A stretch of 44,049 nt of DNA from Prolixibacteraceae bacterium. GTDB lineage: Bacteria > Bacteroidota > Bacteroidia > Bacteroidales > Prolixibacteraceae. Positions 1 to 8,759 of this stretch are shown in pieces. Position 1 is the first letter of the stretch, and the number at the start of each line of letters is the position of its first letter. The DNA lies in assembly GCA_947475715.1 (NCBI GenBank), contig CANJNY010000029.1, positions 1-44,049 of the forward strand, in the 5' to 3' direction. The notes under the pieces are model-generated. The model worked only from the letters and a program-made list of their open reading frames with translations, was not told the origin of the DNA and did not search any database. The translations under genes and the position numbers were made by a program.

Positions 1-453
1 AAATACAAATTCAAGACCTTTCAAAACCTTGTTGGTGTTTTCGAGATGCACGATTTTATAGTGGTGGTAGAACTGCTCCATGTCGTGCTCGAACACCTGG
101 TTCACCAGACTCAGTGCGTAAACCGGCTGCAACTCCGTGTATTCGTTACCTTTGTCTAACTGACGAACGTATGCTTTACTGGCATTGAACAGCACCCTGG
201 TTTTGAAACTGTCGGTCCAGAGCATCTGCATCTCCACAATAAACTGCCTCCCTTGTTCGTCGACACAGCGGACATCCACGATCGAAAACTTCAGCAACGG
301 CACTTCGGGAACCAGCTCTGCCGGCAGGTATTCCAGGTCCCTGATGGGCACAGAAAGCGGCAGCATGGCGTTCAGAAAGCTTTTGAGTAACCGGGGGTGC
401 TCTCCGAAGACCTTTTTGAAGGTGAGATCATTTTTGGGATCGAGATAACGCAT
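1..453 (-). CDS. PD-(D/E)XK nuclease family transposase / Rpn-like protein, partial (3' end outside window)
   Basis: Reading the minus strand from an ATG at 451-453 gives 151 codons with no stop before the left edge, so the C-terminus is missing. The product begins MRYLDPKNDLTFKKVFGE, the usual opening of the PD-(D/E)XK nuclease 'transposase' family (PF12784-like), common in Bacteroidota in many copies. A later IVDVRCVDEQGRQFIVEMQM stretch matches the nuclease core: an Asp in the first strand, then E-x-Q of the (D/E)xK-like motif. These proteins are thought to be recombination-promoting nucleases; most are not carried on an IS with clear ends and none is visible here. The family call is strong from sequence. 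The DNA-cleaving role is family knowledge only. Confidence 0.85.
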   Translation of the reverse strand, partial: MRYLDPKNDLTFKKVFGEHPRLLKSFLNAMLPLSVPIRDLEYLPAELVPEVPLLKFSIVDVRCVDEQGRQFIVEMQMLWTDSFKTRVLFNASKAYVRQLDKGNEYTELQPVYALSLVNQVFEHDMEQFYHHYKIVHLENTNKVLKGLEFVF

Positions 454-628
454 AATGCAGTTTTTATACAAATATACGATGTTTTAAAGTAATTCCTTTT
501 TTCGGGAACTAGCCCTTTTTCAGCCCTTCTGAATTAGGTAACTCTTCTTTTTATTGCATAACTTTACCCGTTGGTTGATCGAAGTAATTAAAGTCGTATT
601 TTGTTTGATATGACATTTATTCTTATTT

Positions 629-2263
629 ATGATAATTATGAAAAAATATTCTCCGTTCGGATTAGGAATCCTTATTCTTTTGATGATATCCCTTTCGCAG
701 CTTGCAATTGGTCAGAAATCAGAGGTTGAACCGCTTTCAAAACTTGTCAAAGTTACCGTTTACACAGACAGGGCGATGATCGAAAAAGAGGCGCTGCTAT
801 CGGTAACTAAAGGTGAAAATGTGGTGTGTATTTCCGGTATAACACCTAATTTGTTGGATCAGACTGTTCAGGTCTCTTTGATGGGACAAAATGATTTGGC
901 AATTTCGGAAGTTACCGTTGAAGAGACATACTTAAAGAAAGCCGACCATCCTGAAATGGTGAAACTTCAAACGCGGCTTACCAACCTGATTAGTCAAATT
1001 AATGAGCTTACTAACCAGATAGGTGTGATCAGCAGTTCCAGTGATTTTCTTAAAAAAGTCAATCCATTTCCTCAGAATTTGAAAGTTTCTATTGCCGATA
1101 TTGAAGCTCATACCCGCTTTCTCGAAAAAACACTTTCGGTAAACTTTGACAGGATGGCACTACTGGATACAAAGGTGAAGAAATTAAACGAAGAGAAAGT
1201 GGCCCTTGAAAACGAATTGGCAGCCTTCAATTCAGGAAATAATAAGAGTAAAACAATTGTCATACACCTACTCTCACTATCAGGGAAGAGCAATGTTAAA
1301 CTGGGTTTTACTTACCTTACAACCCAGGCAGGCTGGTCGTCTCTGTATGAGGCCAGGGGAGATCTCAGCACATCTAAAATCGATTTGAACTACTTCACCT
1401 CCATCTGGCAGTCTACGGGTGAGGACTGGAGCGATGTCAATATGGAGATCTCAACTGCAAAACCGTTTATTTATGGAAATATTCCTCAACTTACCCCCTG
1501 GTATGTCGATCTATTTACTCCCCGGCTTTTTCGTTCGCAGTCGCTGGTGGCTTCCGATAATGGGGGTGCCCCAAATGTGATGATGGCCAAGGCTGCCTCC
1601 CCTGTCGAAGAAAAAGAATTTGAAGAGACAGCGATTCAGGAAGAAAACACCTCCTTTACTTTTGTTCTTCCACGTAAGGTCGACATTATTTCCGATGGTC
1701 AGCCGCACAGGGTCCTAATTGCAACGTCCATTGCAGACGCAAAATACAGTTGGTTTACGGTTCCCAAACTTGTTCAAAGTGCACTGCTCAAGGCAAAGGT
1801 CTTAAATCCGTTTACTTTTCCGTTATTGTCCGGGCCGGTAAGTGTATTCTCAAATCAGAAAATGGTCGGAACGGCTTTAATCAATGCACCTGTGTTGGCG
1901 GCAGGGGAGCTGGAACTCTCATTGGGTGTTGATGAAGGGATCAAACTGGAACGAAAACTGGTCAAGAAATTCACCGATTATGCAGGAATATTATCACGCG
2001 AAACGTCTGTGAATTTTGAATATTCAATCGAGATTACCAATGGAAAAAATAAAGAGATTACCCTTGAACTGAATGATCAGTTTCCAATATCGCGTAATGA
2101 AAAAATTAAAATAGAATGGCAGTCTCCGCAGAGTGGTGAAGCAACGATAAGTGAAGAGGGAAAAATAACCTGGAATATTCTATTGGCCCCCGGGGCAAAA
2201 AAAAGTATGCCGATTAAATATAAAGTAACATATCCTAAGGACCTTACAGTTACCGGACTTTGA
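629..2263 (+). CDS. DUF4140/DUF4139 domain protein (MuiA-like), secreted
   Basis: The 544-aa product starts MIIMKKYSPFGLG; the second ATG at 638 gives a more typical leader (MKK, hydrophobic stretch, cleavage near IGQ). An N-terminal beta-rich part with VKVTVYTDRAMIEKEA (DUF4140) is followed by a long helical region (about residues 100-200) rich in Lys, Glu and Leu, likely coiled coil. A DUF4139 beta domain from about 225 to the end includes YLTTQAGWSSLYEARGD and a C-terminal GKITWNILLAPGAKKSM. The family is known as DUF4139 or 'mucoidy inhibitor MuiA'-like, with no defined biochemical role. No partner gene is adjacent. The region upstream (454-628) is AT-rich and holds nothing else recognisable. 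Confidence 0.88.
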   Translation: MIIMKKYSPFGLGILILLMISLSQLAIGQKSEVEPLSKLVKVTVYTDRAMIEKEALLSVTKGENVVCISGITPNLLDQTVQVSLMGQNDLAISEVTVEETYLKKADHPEMVKLQTRLTNLISQINELTNQIGVISSSSDFLKKVNPFPQNLKVSIADIEAHTRFLEKTLSVNFDRMALLDTKVKKLNEEKVALENELAAFNSGNNKSKTIVIHLLSLSGKSNVKLGFTYLTTQAGWSSLYEARGDLSTSKIDLNYFTSIWQSTGEDWSDVNMEISTAKPFIYGNIPQLTPWYVDLFTPRLFRSQSLVASDNGGAPNVMMAKAASPVEEKEFEETAIQEENTSFTFVLPRKVDIISDGQPHRVLIATSIADAKYSWFTVPKLVQSALLKAKVLNPFTFPLLSGPVSVFSNQKMVGTALINAPVLAAGELELSLGVDEGIKLERKLVKKFTDYAGILSRETSVNFEYSIEITNGKNKEITLELNDQFPISRNEKIKIEWQSPQSGEATISEEGKITWNILLAPGAKKSMPIKYKVTYPKDLTVTGL

Positions 2264-2328
2264 TTTGTCCGTTTGTTTTATTGCTTTCTTGTGTAACGTC
2301 AGAGGTTATATTATCTATGATTTGGCGA

Positions 2329-2808
2329 TTATTTATTGTTTTTAAAAAATCGTCTCGGGAAGACTAGTAACCCGTAATTTGTAAAATCATTTCTGCTCTT
2401 TGGCCGGTGGTGGGCCAGATGGGCATTGATAATGGACCGGGTAAATGAATTGTCGATTTTTGAAAAGAATGGAATTTTAATCCGCTGATGGATAAGAATA
2501 TCGTGAATCCAGAAATAGGTTAAACCGTATAATGAAATTCCTATGCCGCTAAAAATCATTTTAGGGTAATCAAAGTAGAATCCCAAAATTAAAAATACAA
2601 TCGCAGGGGTGGCATAGACAATGAAAAACAGATCATTTTTTTCCATTCCTGAAAAAGTCATTTCATGCATGGCCGCTTTTTTGTGATCGTTGACATGGTG
2701 ATCCTGATGCCATTTCCACAAAAAGCCGTGCATCACAAATTTGTGATTAGACCATGCTACAAACTCCATAAAACAGTATGCTCCGATCAGGAAAACAATA
2801 TCTAACAT
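2329..2808 (-). CDS. crtZ: Beta-carotene hydroxylase-like di-iron membrane hydroxylase (CrtZ/fatty acid hydroxylase superfamily)
   Basis: The 159-aa membrane protein has the histidine clusters of the non-haem di-iron hydroxylases: NHKFVMHGFLWKWHQDHH near residues 21-38, HDILIHQ near 105-111 and NAHLAHHR near 130-137. The size and His spacing fit short CrtZ-type carotenoid 3-hydroxylases better than long sterol desaturases. Hydrophobic segments lie between the His clusters, as expected for an integral membrane enzyme with cytoplasmic His ligands. The expected reaction is hydroxylation of the beta-ionone ring (beta-carotene to zeaxanthin). No crtB, crtI or crtY is in the window, so the substrate is inferred from family. 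The gene is monocistronic and convergent with the DUF4139 gene. Confidence 0.8.
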   Translation of the reverse strand: MLDIVFLIGAYCFMEFVAWSNHKFVMHGFLWKWHQDHHVNDHKKAAMHEMTFSGMEKNDLFFIVYATPAIVFLILGFYFDYPKMIFSGIGISLYGLTYFWIHDILIHQRIKIPFFSKIDNSFTRSIINAHLAHHRPKSRNDFTNYGLLVFPRRFFKNNK

Positions 2809-3148
2809 AAAAAATCGATTCTATTTTTTCCAAATATAGTTTTTTTTTGGGTCTATGAGCCTTGGTGTGGGTATTATATTTGACTTTACCTGCCGCAGGC
2901 TTTTGTGGAATTATGTAACGAGATTAAACAGATGTTATTAGTATTAAACCCTGAAGTTGATAAATTTTTTTTCGCCACTAAAACACCAAGACACTAAAAA
3001 GGCACGAAAGAAATTTGTTAGATGCATTTTAGTCCCGCAAGTGAGGGATAGTGTTTTCGTGATTTAGTAGCAATTTTTTATTTTGGATCATTAAGAAAAC
3101 AGCGCTTAATATTTAACTATTTTTGAGAAGAACCAATTTTTCAAATAG
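2809..3148. other. Non-coding gap between crtZ-like gene and phosphoesterase
   Basis: This 340-base AT-rich gap has no supported reading frame. Its main content is a degenerate interspersed repeat at about 2971-3100 (separate entry). The rest should carry the promoters of the diverging genes; I could not place them confidently. Confidence 0.6.
2971..3100. repeat. Interspersed degenerate inverted repeat, copy A
   Basis: The element opens with GCCACTAAAACACCAAGACA and closes with the tract ATTTTGGATCATTAAGAAAA. The left half is rich in CAAAACACC and the right half in GTGTTTTCGTG, its complement, so the whole can fold as a long imperfect hairpin. A copy at 19281-19414 shares both boundaries and the same order of blocks. 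It carries no gene and looks like a small non-autonomous palindromic element. Confidence 0.6.
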
Positions 3149-4060
3149 ATGATCGATTTTATAGGTGATATCCACGGCCACGCAGACAAGCTGAGTGAAT
3201 TACTCGAAAATCTTGGATATGCAACAAAAAATGGTGTTTACTGCCATCCCACCCGAAAAGTATTGTTTATCGGCGACTTTATTGACCGTGGCCCGCAGAT
3301 CCGTCGGACTCTGGAAATCGTCAGGCCTATGGTAGAATTTGGTAATGCCATTGCCATCATGGGAAATCACGAATATAATGCGCTCTGCTTTCACCGGGAA
3401 GAACACGAAGGGGGACATTTGAGAAAGCATTTGATTATCAATATTATCCAGCACTTTGAGACACTTAAACAGTTTCAGAACCGACAGGATGAATATGAAG
3501 ATTATCTTGAATGGTTTAAAACACTTCCACTCTATTATGAAGCTGCGGATTTTAGGGCCGTCCATGCCTGCTGGGATGTGGATCATATTGATTACCTGCG
3601 CGCTATATTAAAGCATGACCGTTTAACCGAGAAGGTGCTTCATGAGTCGGTGAAAATGGGAACCAAACTGTTTCAGATTTTTGATGAAACTCTTAAGGGG
3701 AAAGAAGTATTTATGCCTAAAGGCTTGTATTTTAGGGATAAAGATTCTAATGTTCGTAACGAACTGAGAATAAAATGGTGGAAAGATCCTTCAAATTTAT
3801 CCTATCACGAGATGAGCGTTCTTCCGATAGAAAATCTTCCGGATACAATAATCGATAAATCTTTAACCGGCCATGTCAGACCTTATTCACCCGATGAGCG
3901 ACCGGTCTTCTTTGGCCATTACTGGCTTACGGGAACTCCTCATTTACTTAGGGAAAATGTTTGCTGTCTCGATTTTAGTGTTGCCAAACATGGCTTCCTC
4001 ACCGCCTATCGGTTTGATGGAGAAAAGGAGTTGTCGAATGATAAATTCGTATTTGTATAA
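3149..4060 (+). CDS. Calcineurin-like metallophosphoesterase (PrpE / Ap4A hydrolase-like)
   Basis: The 303-aa cytosolic protein carries the metallophosphatase signature in order: IDFIGDIHGHADKL at the N-terminus (D-x-H), FIGDFIDRGP near residue 40 (GDxxDRG) and IAIMGNHEYNA near 70 (GNHE). Later His residues (VHACWDVDH near 140; LTGHVRPYSP near 245) supply the remaining metal ligands. The family includes bis(5'-nucleosyl)-tetraphosphatase PrpE and PPP-type protein phosphatases; sequence alone does not separate them. There is no leader peptide, and the gene stands alone with a repeat upstream and a 600-base gap downstream. The start fits a normal domain beginning two residues before the first motif. 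Confidence 0.87.
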   Translation: MIDFIGDIHGHADKLSELLENLGYATKNGVYCHPTRKVLFIGDFIDRGPQIRRTLEIVRPMVEFGNAIAIMGNHEYNALCFHREEHEGGHLRKHLIINIIQHFETLKQFQNRQDEYEDYLEWFKTLPLYYEAADFRAVHACWDVDHIDYLRAILKHDRLTEKVLHESVKMGTKLFQIFDETLKGKEVFMPKGLYFRDKDSNVRNELRIKWWKDPSNLSYHEMSVLPIENLPDTIIDKSLTGHVRPYSPDERPVFFGHYWLTGTPHLLRENVCCLDFSVAKHGFLTAYRFDGEKELSNDKFVFV

Positions 4061-4657
4061 TCGCCATAACCCCGGGTGAAGTTTTGAGAATGGGTGTGTC
4101 CTGTCCGGATATTTGTTTGCCGATTGAACCGATAGAATTGGTTATCAATCATGCCACCCTTTCCGGGTTTTGCAGGTGATAATAACGTGGTTTTTGCTAT
4201 AATCATTTTACCCCTTCGGGATTGGAATCTTCAAGTTTCAATGGATTAGACGGTTCAGCCATGTTGACGTGTCGCTGTATTGAGGTCCCATCGTGCCGTC
4301 ATGTTTTTTCTTTCTGGAAACCACAACGTGGTTTAAGTTGATTAGCCCCTGGTGGAGCTTGCGTAACCGGGTGTATAAGAATGATCAACAACCCAGCCCT
4401 GAGGGGGCTGAAGGTTGATCTCACGAAATAGTAATAATTAACAGTGGGGTGCACTTTAAATCTGTGCTTCCGTTTTGACGCTTTGTTGTGGCAAGGAGCC
4501 GTTCCGTCCTATGGTGGTGCAGCACCTTTGCGGGGCTTCGATCGCGGACGGTCCACCGTCACTATTGGCTTTCCCGGGGTTGAGCAATGCCATGAGGTTT
4601 ATCGTACCGTCCGATTGAGATGCAGAACCTTTGTGGTGATTACTTTAACTCTTTAAA
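4061..4657. repeat. 600-base block of degenerate hairpin-forming repeats, non-coding
   Basis: No convincing gene lies here. The stretch is studded with short palindromes: AAACCAC-AAC-GTGGTTT at 4318-4334; GATCAAC...GTTGATC at 4383-4420 with an inner CAGCCC/GGGCTG stem; and GACGGT-CC-ACCGTC near 4547. The phrase AACGTGGTTT occurs twice (about 4186 and 4326). It contains GC-rich phrases such as CCCTTCGGGATTGGAATC and TTTCCCGGGGTTGAGCAATG, which resemble GC-rich intergenic repeats I associate with Bacteroidota genomes. Its higher GC contrasts with neighbouring intergenic DNA. It reads as a decayed multi-unit element. Confidence 0.5.
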
Positions 4658-5851
4658 TTATTCCTGCTTTTTAATGCTTAATGAATCAAAGAAAGCCCTC
4701 GTTTTTGGAATTGCTGCGTAGGCCGATTGCGTATGGCTCAGTTCTCCAAGACCGATAAGTTCAACATTTCCGCCCAATTGCTTCATCCGATTATAGGCAT
4801 TTATGGCATCCTTCGGCGAAACGTCTTTGTCTTTGGATCCATAATACATTCTGAATAATGCATTGGGCTTCCAGTCGAAGGTCTGATTTTCACCGATTTT
4901 ATCAGTAAACCAGTCATGATTTCCCGAACTAAAATCATCCAGAATATCTTTCCTATATAAACTTTCCGGAGCTTTGGGAAGTGCGGCAATAATCTGTTCA
5001 TAGGTGTGGTTCCCATCAAATAGCTGCGGAACTACCGTATCGTAAGGAGCCAATAAAACTGAATTAAGATTTTTTTTGTAAATGTGACAATAGGCATTGG
5101 CCAGATATCCCAGATAAAAAACACTTTTATTCTCAATGGCATAAGGTATACTAATCTCTTTTAGATTATAGGCCCCGACGATTGATGAAGTGGCGACAAG
5201 ATGTAATCCGCTCACCGGGTTCTTCTCAATATAGCGATGGACAGCCGCCGTGGCATGCCCGCCTTGAGAAATTCCGATTAGAAAAAGATCGTTTGTCTCT
5301 TTTTTCGTAAGGGTAGTACAAATTTCTGATCCGATCCTGAGTAAATCCACTACTGCATTAGCTGTAGTTTCTGCATGAAGATAGGTGTGAATCTCTTTTG
5401 AAATGCCAAATCCGATATAATCAGGAACCACACAGAGATAGCCTCCACCTGCAAAGACAGCAGCAATTCCTAGCCCTTCATCTTCTGAAGGTTTTGATGG
5501 GGAATTCAATCTCTCGCTGTTTGTCCCATGCTGGTAACTTACCACTCCTTTAATTCTTTTATTTCTTGGGAAGGCGAGTAATCCGGAAACCGGAATCTGC
5601 TTGTTATTTTCATCGTTGGTAAAATAGGATACCCGGTATAACTCAATTCCACTGGTTATGCTGATCTTATCCGGAGTTTTTATTTTTTTTACGAAATAGT
5701 TTATAACCGGGCGGGGATAGATTCCTCTGGCCTCGAATTTCAGGCTTTGTAAATCAGGAGTTTTCCTGATTAGTTTAGTGATATTGATTCGCGGAGTGCA
5801 ACCGGTCAGGATTAGCAACAGAAAAATGTACTTCAATAGGTTTATGGTCAT
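4658..5851 (-). CDS. Secreted lipoprotein alpha/beta hydrolase, secretory-lipase-like
   Basis: The 397-aa product has a lipoprotein leader ending LLILTGC (Cys18), so it should sit in the membrane facing the periplasm or the surface. The fold is an alpha/beta hydrolase of the secretory lipase (LIP, PF03583-like) type. It has an oxyanion-site region VVSYQHGT near 105, a nucleophile elbow LIGISQGGHA with Ser195, an acid-loop MYYGSKDKDVSP near 330-345 and a His in GELSHTQSA near 375. The likely reaction is ester hydrolysis, substrate unknown. The gene begins 25 bases after the stop of the LamG protein upstream and is probably co-transcribed with it, which suggests joint action on an extracellular polymer or ester. 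Confidence 0.82.
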   Translation of the reverse strand: MTINLLKYIFLLLILTGCTPRINITKLIRKTPDLQSLKFEARGIYPRPVINYFVKKIKTPDKISITSGIELYRVSYFTNDENNKQIPVSGLLAFPRNKRIKGVVSYQHGTNSERLNSPSKPSEDEGLGIAAVFAGGGYLCVVPDYIGFGISKEIHTYLHAETTANAVVDLLRIGSEICTTLTKKETNDLFLIGISQGGHATAAVHRYIEKNPVSGLHLVATSSIVGAYNLKEISIPYAIENKSVFYLGYLANAYCHIYKKNLNSVLLAPYDTVVPQLFDGNHTYEQIIAALPKAPESLYRKDILDDFSSGNHDWFTDKIGENQTFDWKPNALFRMYYGSKDKDVSPKDAINAYNRMKQLGGNVELIGLGELSHTQSAYAAIPKTRAFFDSLSIKKQE

Positions 5852-5876
5852 TAGAGTATAATTGAAAGATTAAATC

Positions 5877-8597
5877 CTATTTTGATAGTTTCAGATTCAG
5901 CGGTTTTACACTTTCATTCGTGATAAATAGAACCGTATTATAGCTTCCATCGGTATCCCGAACAGTTCCCTGTTTCACTTTCTCAGCTCCGGTAAAATGA
6001 ATATCCCCTTTCGAATTCCACCCTTTGATTACAAAACAGAGGTTGTGAACAGGATTTTCAGGAGTGGCATTCACCGTAAAGGACACTGATTTGTCTGAAA
6101 CATTCAGCACATAAGCACGTTGTTCGGGATCGTAGCTGCCGGCGCACCCAATAAGATTTATTAAACCGGGTGCATGAGTCCACGATTTCGACAAGGGAAT
6201 TAGGTCGGCCGCCGACTTATTCCACATCCCCTCAAGCATAATCTTTTCATAAAAAGGTTTATCTCCTGTCGCTTCCTTGTAAACAGGCAGGTTAACATGG
6301 GTAAACGAACTGTGTGCAGCCCTGTCAGGATAGGAGGCATAGCGGCCATCGGAAGGCATTTGCGCAATAGGCCAGTGATTCCAGGTACAAAAAACAGCAT
6401 AAGGGGTTAGCTCACCGCCATAAACATTGGTTGATTCAAAATTTGTCCCGATTGTAAAAGGATCATATTTCCCTGTATAATTGATCAGCTGAATATTCGA
6501 ATTTTTCGGCTCATCAATGTTTTTGGGAGGTGAATCCTGCCAGTTGTAAATATGTGACTGACCATCTTCGGTAACCATGGTGATGGTATTGGTTCGCTCT
6601 ATAATCTGGTTGGGATGCTGGTCAGGTCCGAAAATAGCCATCGATTCCTGCCACTCGTGGTTCCGCTCACCATCAGTCCAAAGCTGCATTTTCTTAACAG
6701 CCACCCCATCGGGATAGATATAATAATACCAGTCTGACCAGTCGCTCCACCCCGTTTTTTCATCATAATTAGCCAGCACATGTTCCACATCCAATAGCGG
6801 GAAACGCCAGTGAACAACCACTCGTGCAGGTGTATTCTCCAGAATCCTGACATGACTGTATGCAGAGCTTTTGTCAGACATCGGCTCCTGACAACCTTGA
6901 CCTCCCGATTTGCCCCATGTCTCATTAAATTCATTGCTGTACCATTGATTTTTTTCGTTTACAATCATCGGAATATAGCTTACACCTCTCCAGAAAACAA
7001 ATTTGGAGGGGTTTTCGCCCAGACTTACAACCACATCGGCACCCTTGGTAAACCGGAACAGATTATCCCAGCTGTCGTAATATTTTAAAGCAGAATATTC
7101 TGCACCAAACGATTCTCTCTTCTTGCCTGAGGGGAGTATCCGAGCCGGCATCTCAACGCTTGTCACACTTTCATGGGTCGTTTGGTAATTGGCATACGAC
7201 TGTTTTACCTGTTCCGGTGATAAGGCAACATCATAAAGTTTCAGTTCATCCAGTAAACCATCAAATGAGTAGGTTCCCGGGAAAGTGCTGGCTCTGACGG
7301 GATTAATCGGACGCCGCGCTTTTCCCCTTCCAATCTGTAAATCTTTATTCGATCGTTCAATTTTCCCGGGATGGGTTACTGATTTTTCGGCAACTGCCTT
7401 CCCATTTAGATAAAGTGTTAACATACCGCTGCTTTTGCCATAGGTTCCTGTGAGGTGGTACCAGGTTCTTCGTTCAAGATGGATTTTTGCGGTGAGTTCT
7501 TCCCAGATCCCGCCCACTTTAATTTTCAATCCCGGATGACCATCGCCGTCAATACCCAGAAAATACCCTTTTTCTTTAGAGGCTGTCGTGGCGGTATCGA
7601 TGATTTGCGGATGCTGCTTTGCATCAGAGGGTAGTTCTTCTGAAAGATCATCCATTTGCTGAATAATCGGGCACCAGCTCCAGGGATATGCACCAATGGC
7701 AATCCACCCTTCGAGGGTAATCGAATTCTCAGGCTTTGGTGCAAGGGGTGCAGGAACCATTATTGAGGTGCTTACATCATCAAACTGAACCGATGTTCCT
7801 GAGATTCCCCTCCTCCAATAGGTTTTATAACCCATTATAACTGCCGCTGTTCCCGAAATATTTTCATGTGCAGTATCTCCGATCGCTTCGTCGAATCTGA
7901 ACCAGGCCGCGGGTTTTACTATACTGCCTGAAATTACACGTTGCCCACCCTTTTTCTCTGCTTTTAATGAGCGGTGCGGTTGAGTAATCTGTTTATTGGT
8001 AATACCCTCAGGGCTTAAATTAAAGGTTTGATGATATTCAAAAGTGGGATCTGCCCAATCCTCAACCTTTGGGGTCCCCTTCCTGATGCTTCGGCTGATG
8101 CTTCCGTTGGGTGAGAAAGTAAAGTATTCATCAACAAACCCATTGTTAATCTCGCCCATTAAGGGATTTTTACCACTAAATACAGGTAGATAACGCCAAT
8201 GAATAACCACACGATCACTATTGTTTTCGATAATTTTAACCACAGAAAACGAATTGACTTTATCCGGCATCGTCTGAGTGCCATTGCCTGAGCGGGGAAT
8301 TATCTCTGGGGCATAAAATTTTTCTCCCTGCCTGTTTTCCCAGTAAGGTAAATAACTGCTACCTCTCCAGAAAACGAACCTACCATTCTCTTTTCCAAAG
8401 TCAACAATAATGTCAGCATAATCTCCGGTCCTTGACACCTTTTCAAACGAATCATTTGTTACGATATGGGTGTAATATGCGCCAAAATCCGCATTGACAT
8501 TCAATGCCTTTATGCCTTTAGCAGAAGTTGATACAGCAATATATAGAATAATTAATATGCAATATTTTGGATTTATAAAATTATTTTTTTGTTTCAT
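5877..8597 (-). CDS. Secreted 906-aa LamG-domain protein with a duplicated flanking module
   Basis: A Sec leader (hydrophobic stretch about residues 12-26) leads into three parts. Module A (about 38-160) contains FVFWRGSSYLPYW at 74-86, then MPDK at 110 and VIHWR at 131. A concanavalin-like LamG/Laminin_G_3 domain spans about 230-466 (SITLEGWIA, WYHLTGTYGKSSGMLTLYLN, FDGLLDELKLYDVALS). Module B (about 497-650) repeats the pattern of A with FVFWRGVSYIPM at 533-544, MSDK at 573 and VVHWR at 594. LamG domains bind glycans or proteins. The modules resemble no family I can name. A catalytic role is not proven; a polysaccharide-active or -binding surface protein is the best guess. It is the first gene of a probable operon with the lipase-like gene. 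Confidence 0.75.
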   Translation of the reverse strand: MKQKNNFINPKYCILIILYIAVSTSAKGIKALNVNADFGAYYTHIVTNDSFEKVSRTGDYADIIVDFGKENGRFVFWRGSSYLPYWENRQGEKFYAPEIIPRSGNGTQTMPDKVNSFSVVKIIENNSDRVVIHWRYLPVFSGKNPLMGEINNGFVDEYFTFSPNGSISRSIRKGTPKVEDWADPTFEYHQTFNLSPEGITNKQITQPHRSLKAEKKGGQRVISGSIVKPAAWFRFDEAIGDTAHENISGTAAVIMGYKTYWRRGISGTSVQFDDVSTSIMVPAPLAPKPENSITLEGWIAIGAYPWSWCPIIQQMDDLSEELPSDAKQHPQIIDTATTASKEKGYFLGIDGDGHPGLKIKVGGIWEELTAKIHLERRTWYHLTGTYGKSSGMLTLYLNGKAVAEKSVTHPGKIERSNKDLQIGRGKARRPINPVRASTFPGTYSFDGLLDELKLYDVALSPEQVKQSYANYQTTHESVTSVEMPARILPSGKKRESFGAEYSALKYYDSWDNLFRFTKGADVVVSLGENPSKFVFWRGVSYIPMIVNEKNQWYSNEFNETWGKSGGQGCQEPMSDKSSAYSHVRILENTPARVVVHWRFPLLDVEHVLANYDEKTGWSDWSDWYYYIYPDGVAVKKMQLWTDGERNHEWQESMAIFGPDQHPNQIIERTNTITMVTEDGQSHIYNWQDSPPKNIDEPKNSNIQLINYTGKYDPFTIGTNFESTNVYGGELTPYAVFCTWNHWPIAQMPSDGRYASYPDRAAHSSFTHVNLPVYKEATGDKPFYEKIMLEGMWNKSAADLIPLSKSWTHAPGLINLIGCAGSYDPEQRAYVLNVSDKSVSFTVNATPENPVHNLCFVIKGWNSKGDIHFTGAEKVKQGTVRDTDGSYNTVLFITNESVKPLNLKLSK

Positions 8598-8759
8598 TGA
8601 AGCAGATTTTATTTTATTTTGCGACGGTGAATTACATTTTATTCAGCCCAAAGATAACTGTATTTGGCACTATTTTCCCGGAACAAATTCTAAATTTGTC
8701 ATAGCTAAAACTAAAAGCTAATTTAGCGTTAACATTTATCAAACAAAATAATATTTTCC
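8598..8759. promoter_or_regulatory. Divergent promoter region between LamG operon and Old Yellow Enzyme operon
   Basis: On the plus strand TTTG at 8663-8666 and TAAATTTG at 8691-8698 (24-base spacer) fit the Bacteroidota -33/-7 pattern upstream of the ATG at 8760. On the minus strand TATCTTTG at 8656-8649 fits the -7 element for the gene starting at 8597, with only a weak, distant TTTG. The two candidate promoters interleave, so the divergent units may be co-regulated. This is pattern matching only. Confidence 0.4.

Noticed and set aside
185-448. Plus-strand 87-aa frame at the left edge
   Set aside because: Antisense to the PD-(D/E)XK nuclease, whose motifs are clear.
4444-4656. 70-aa frame before the lipase-like gene
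   Set aside because: It lies in the hairpin-rich repeat block and translates palindromic repeat sequence.
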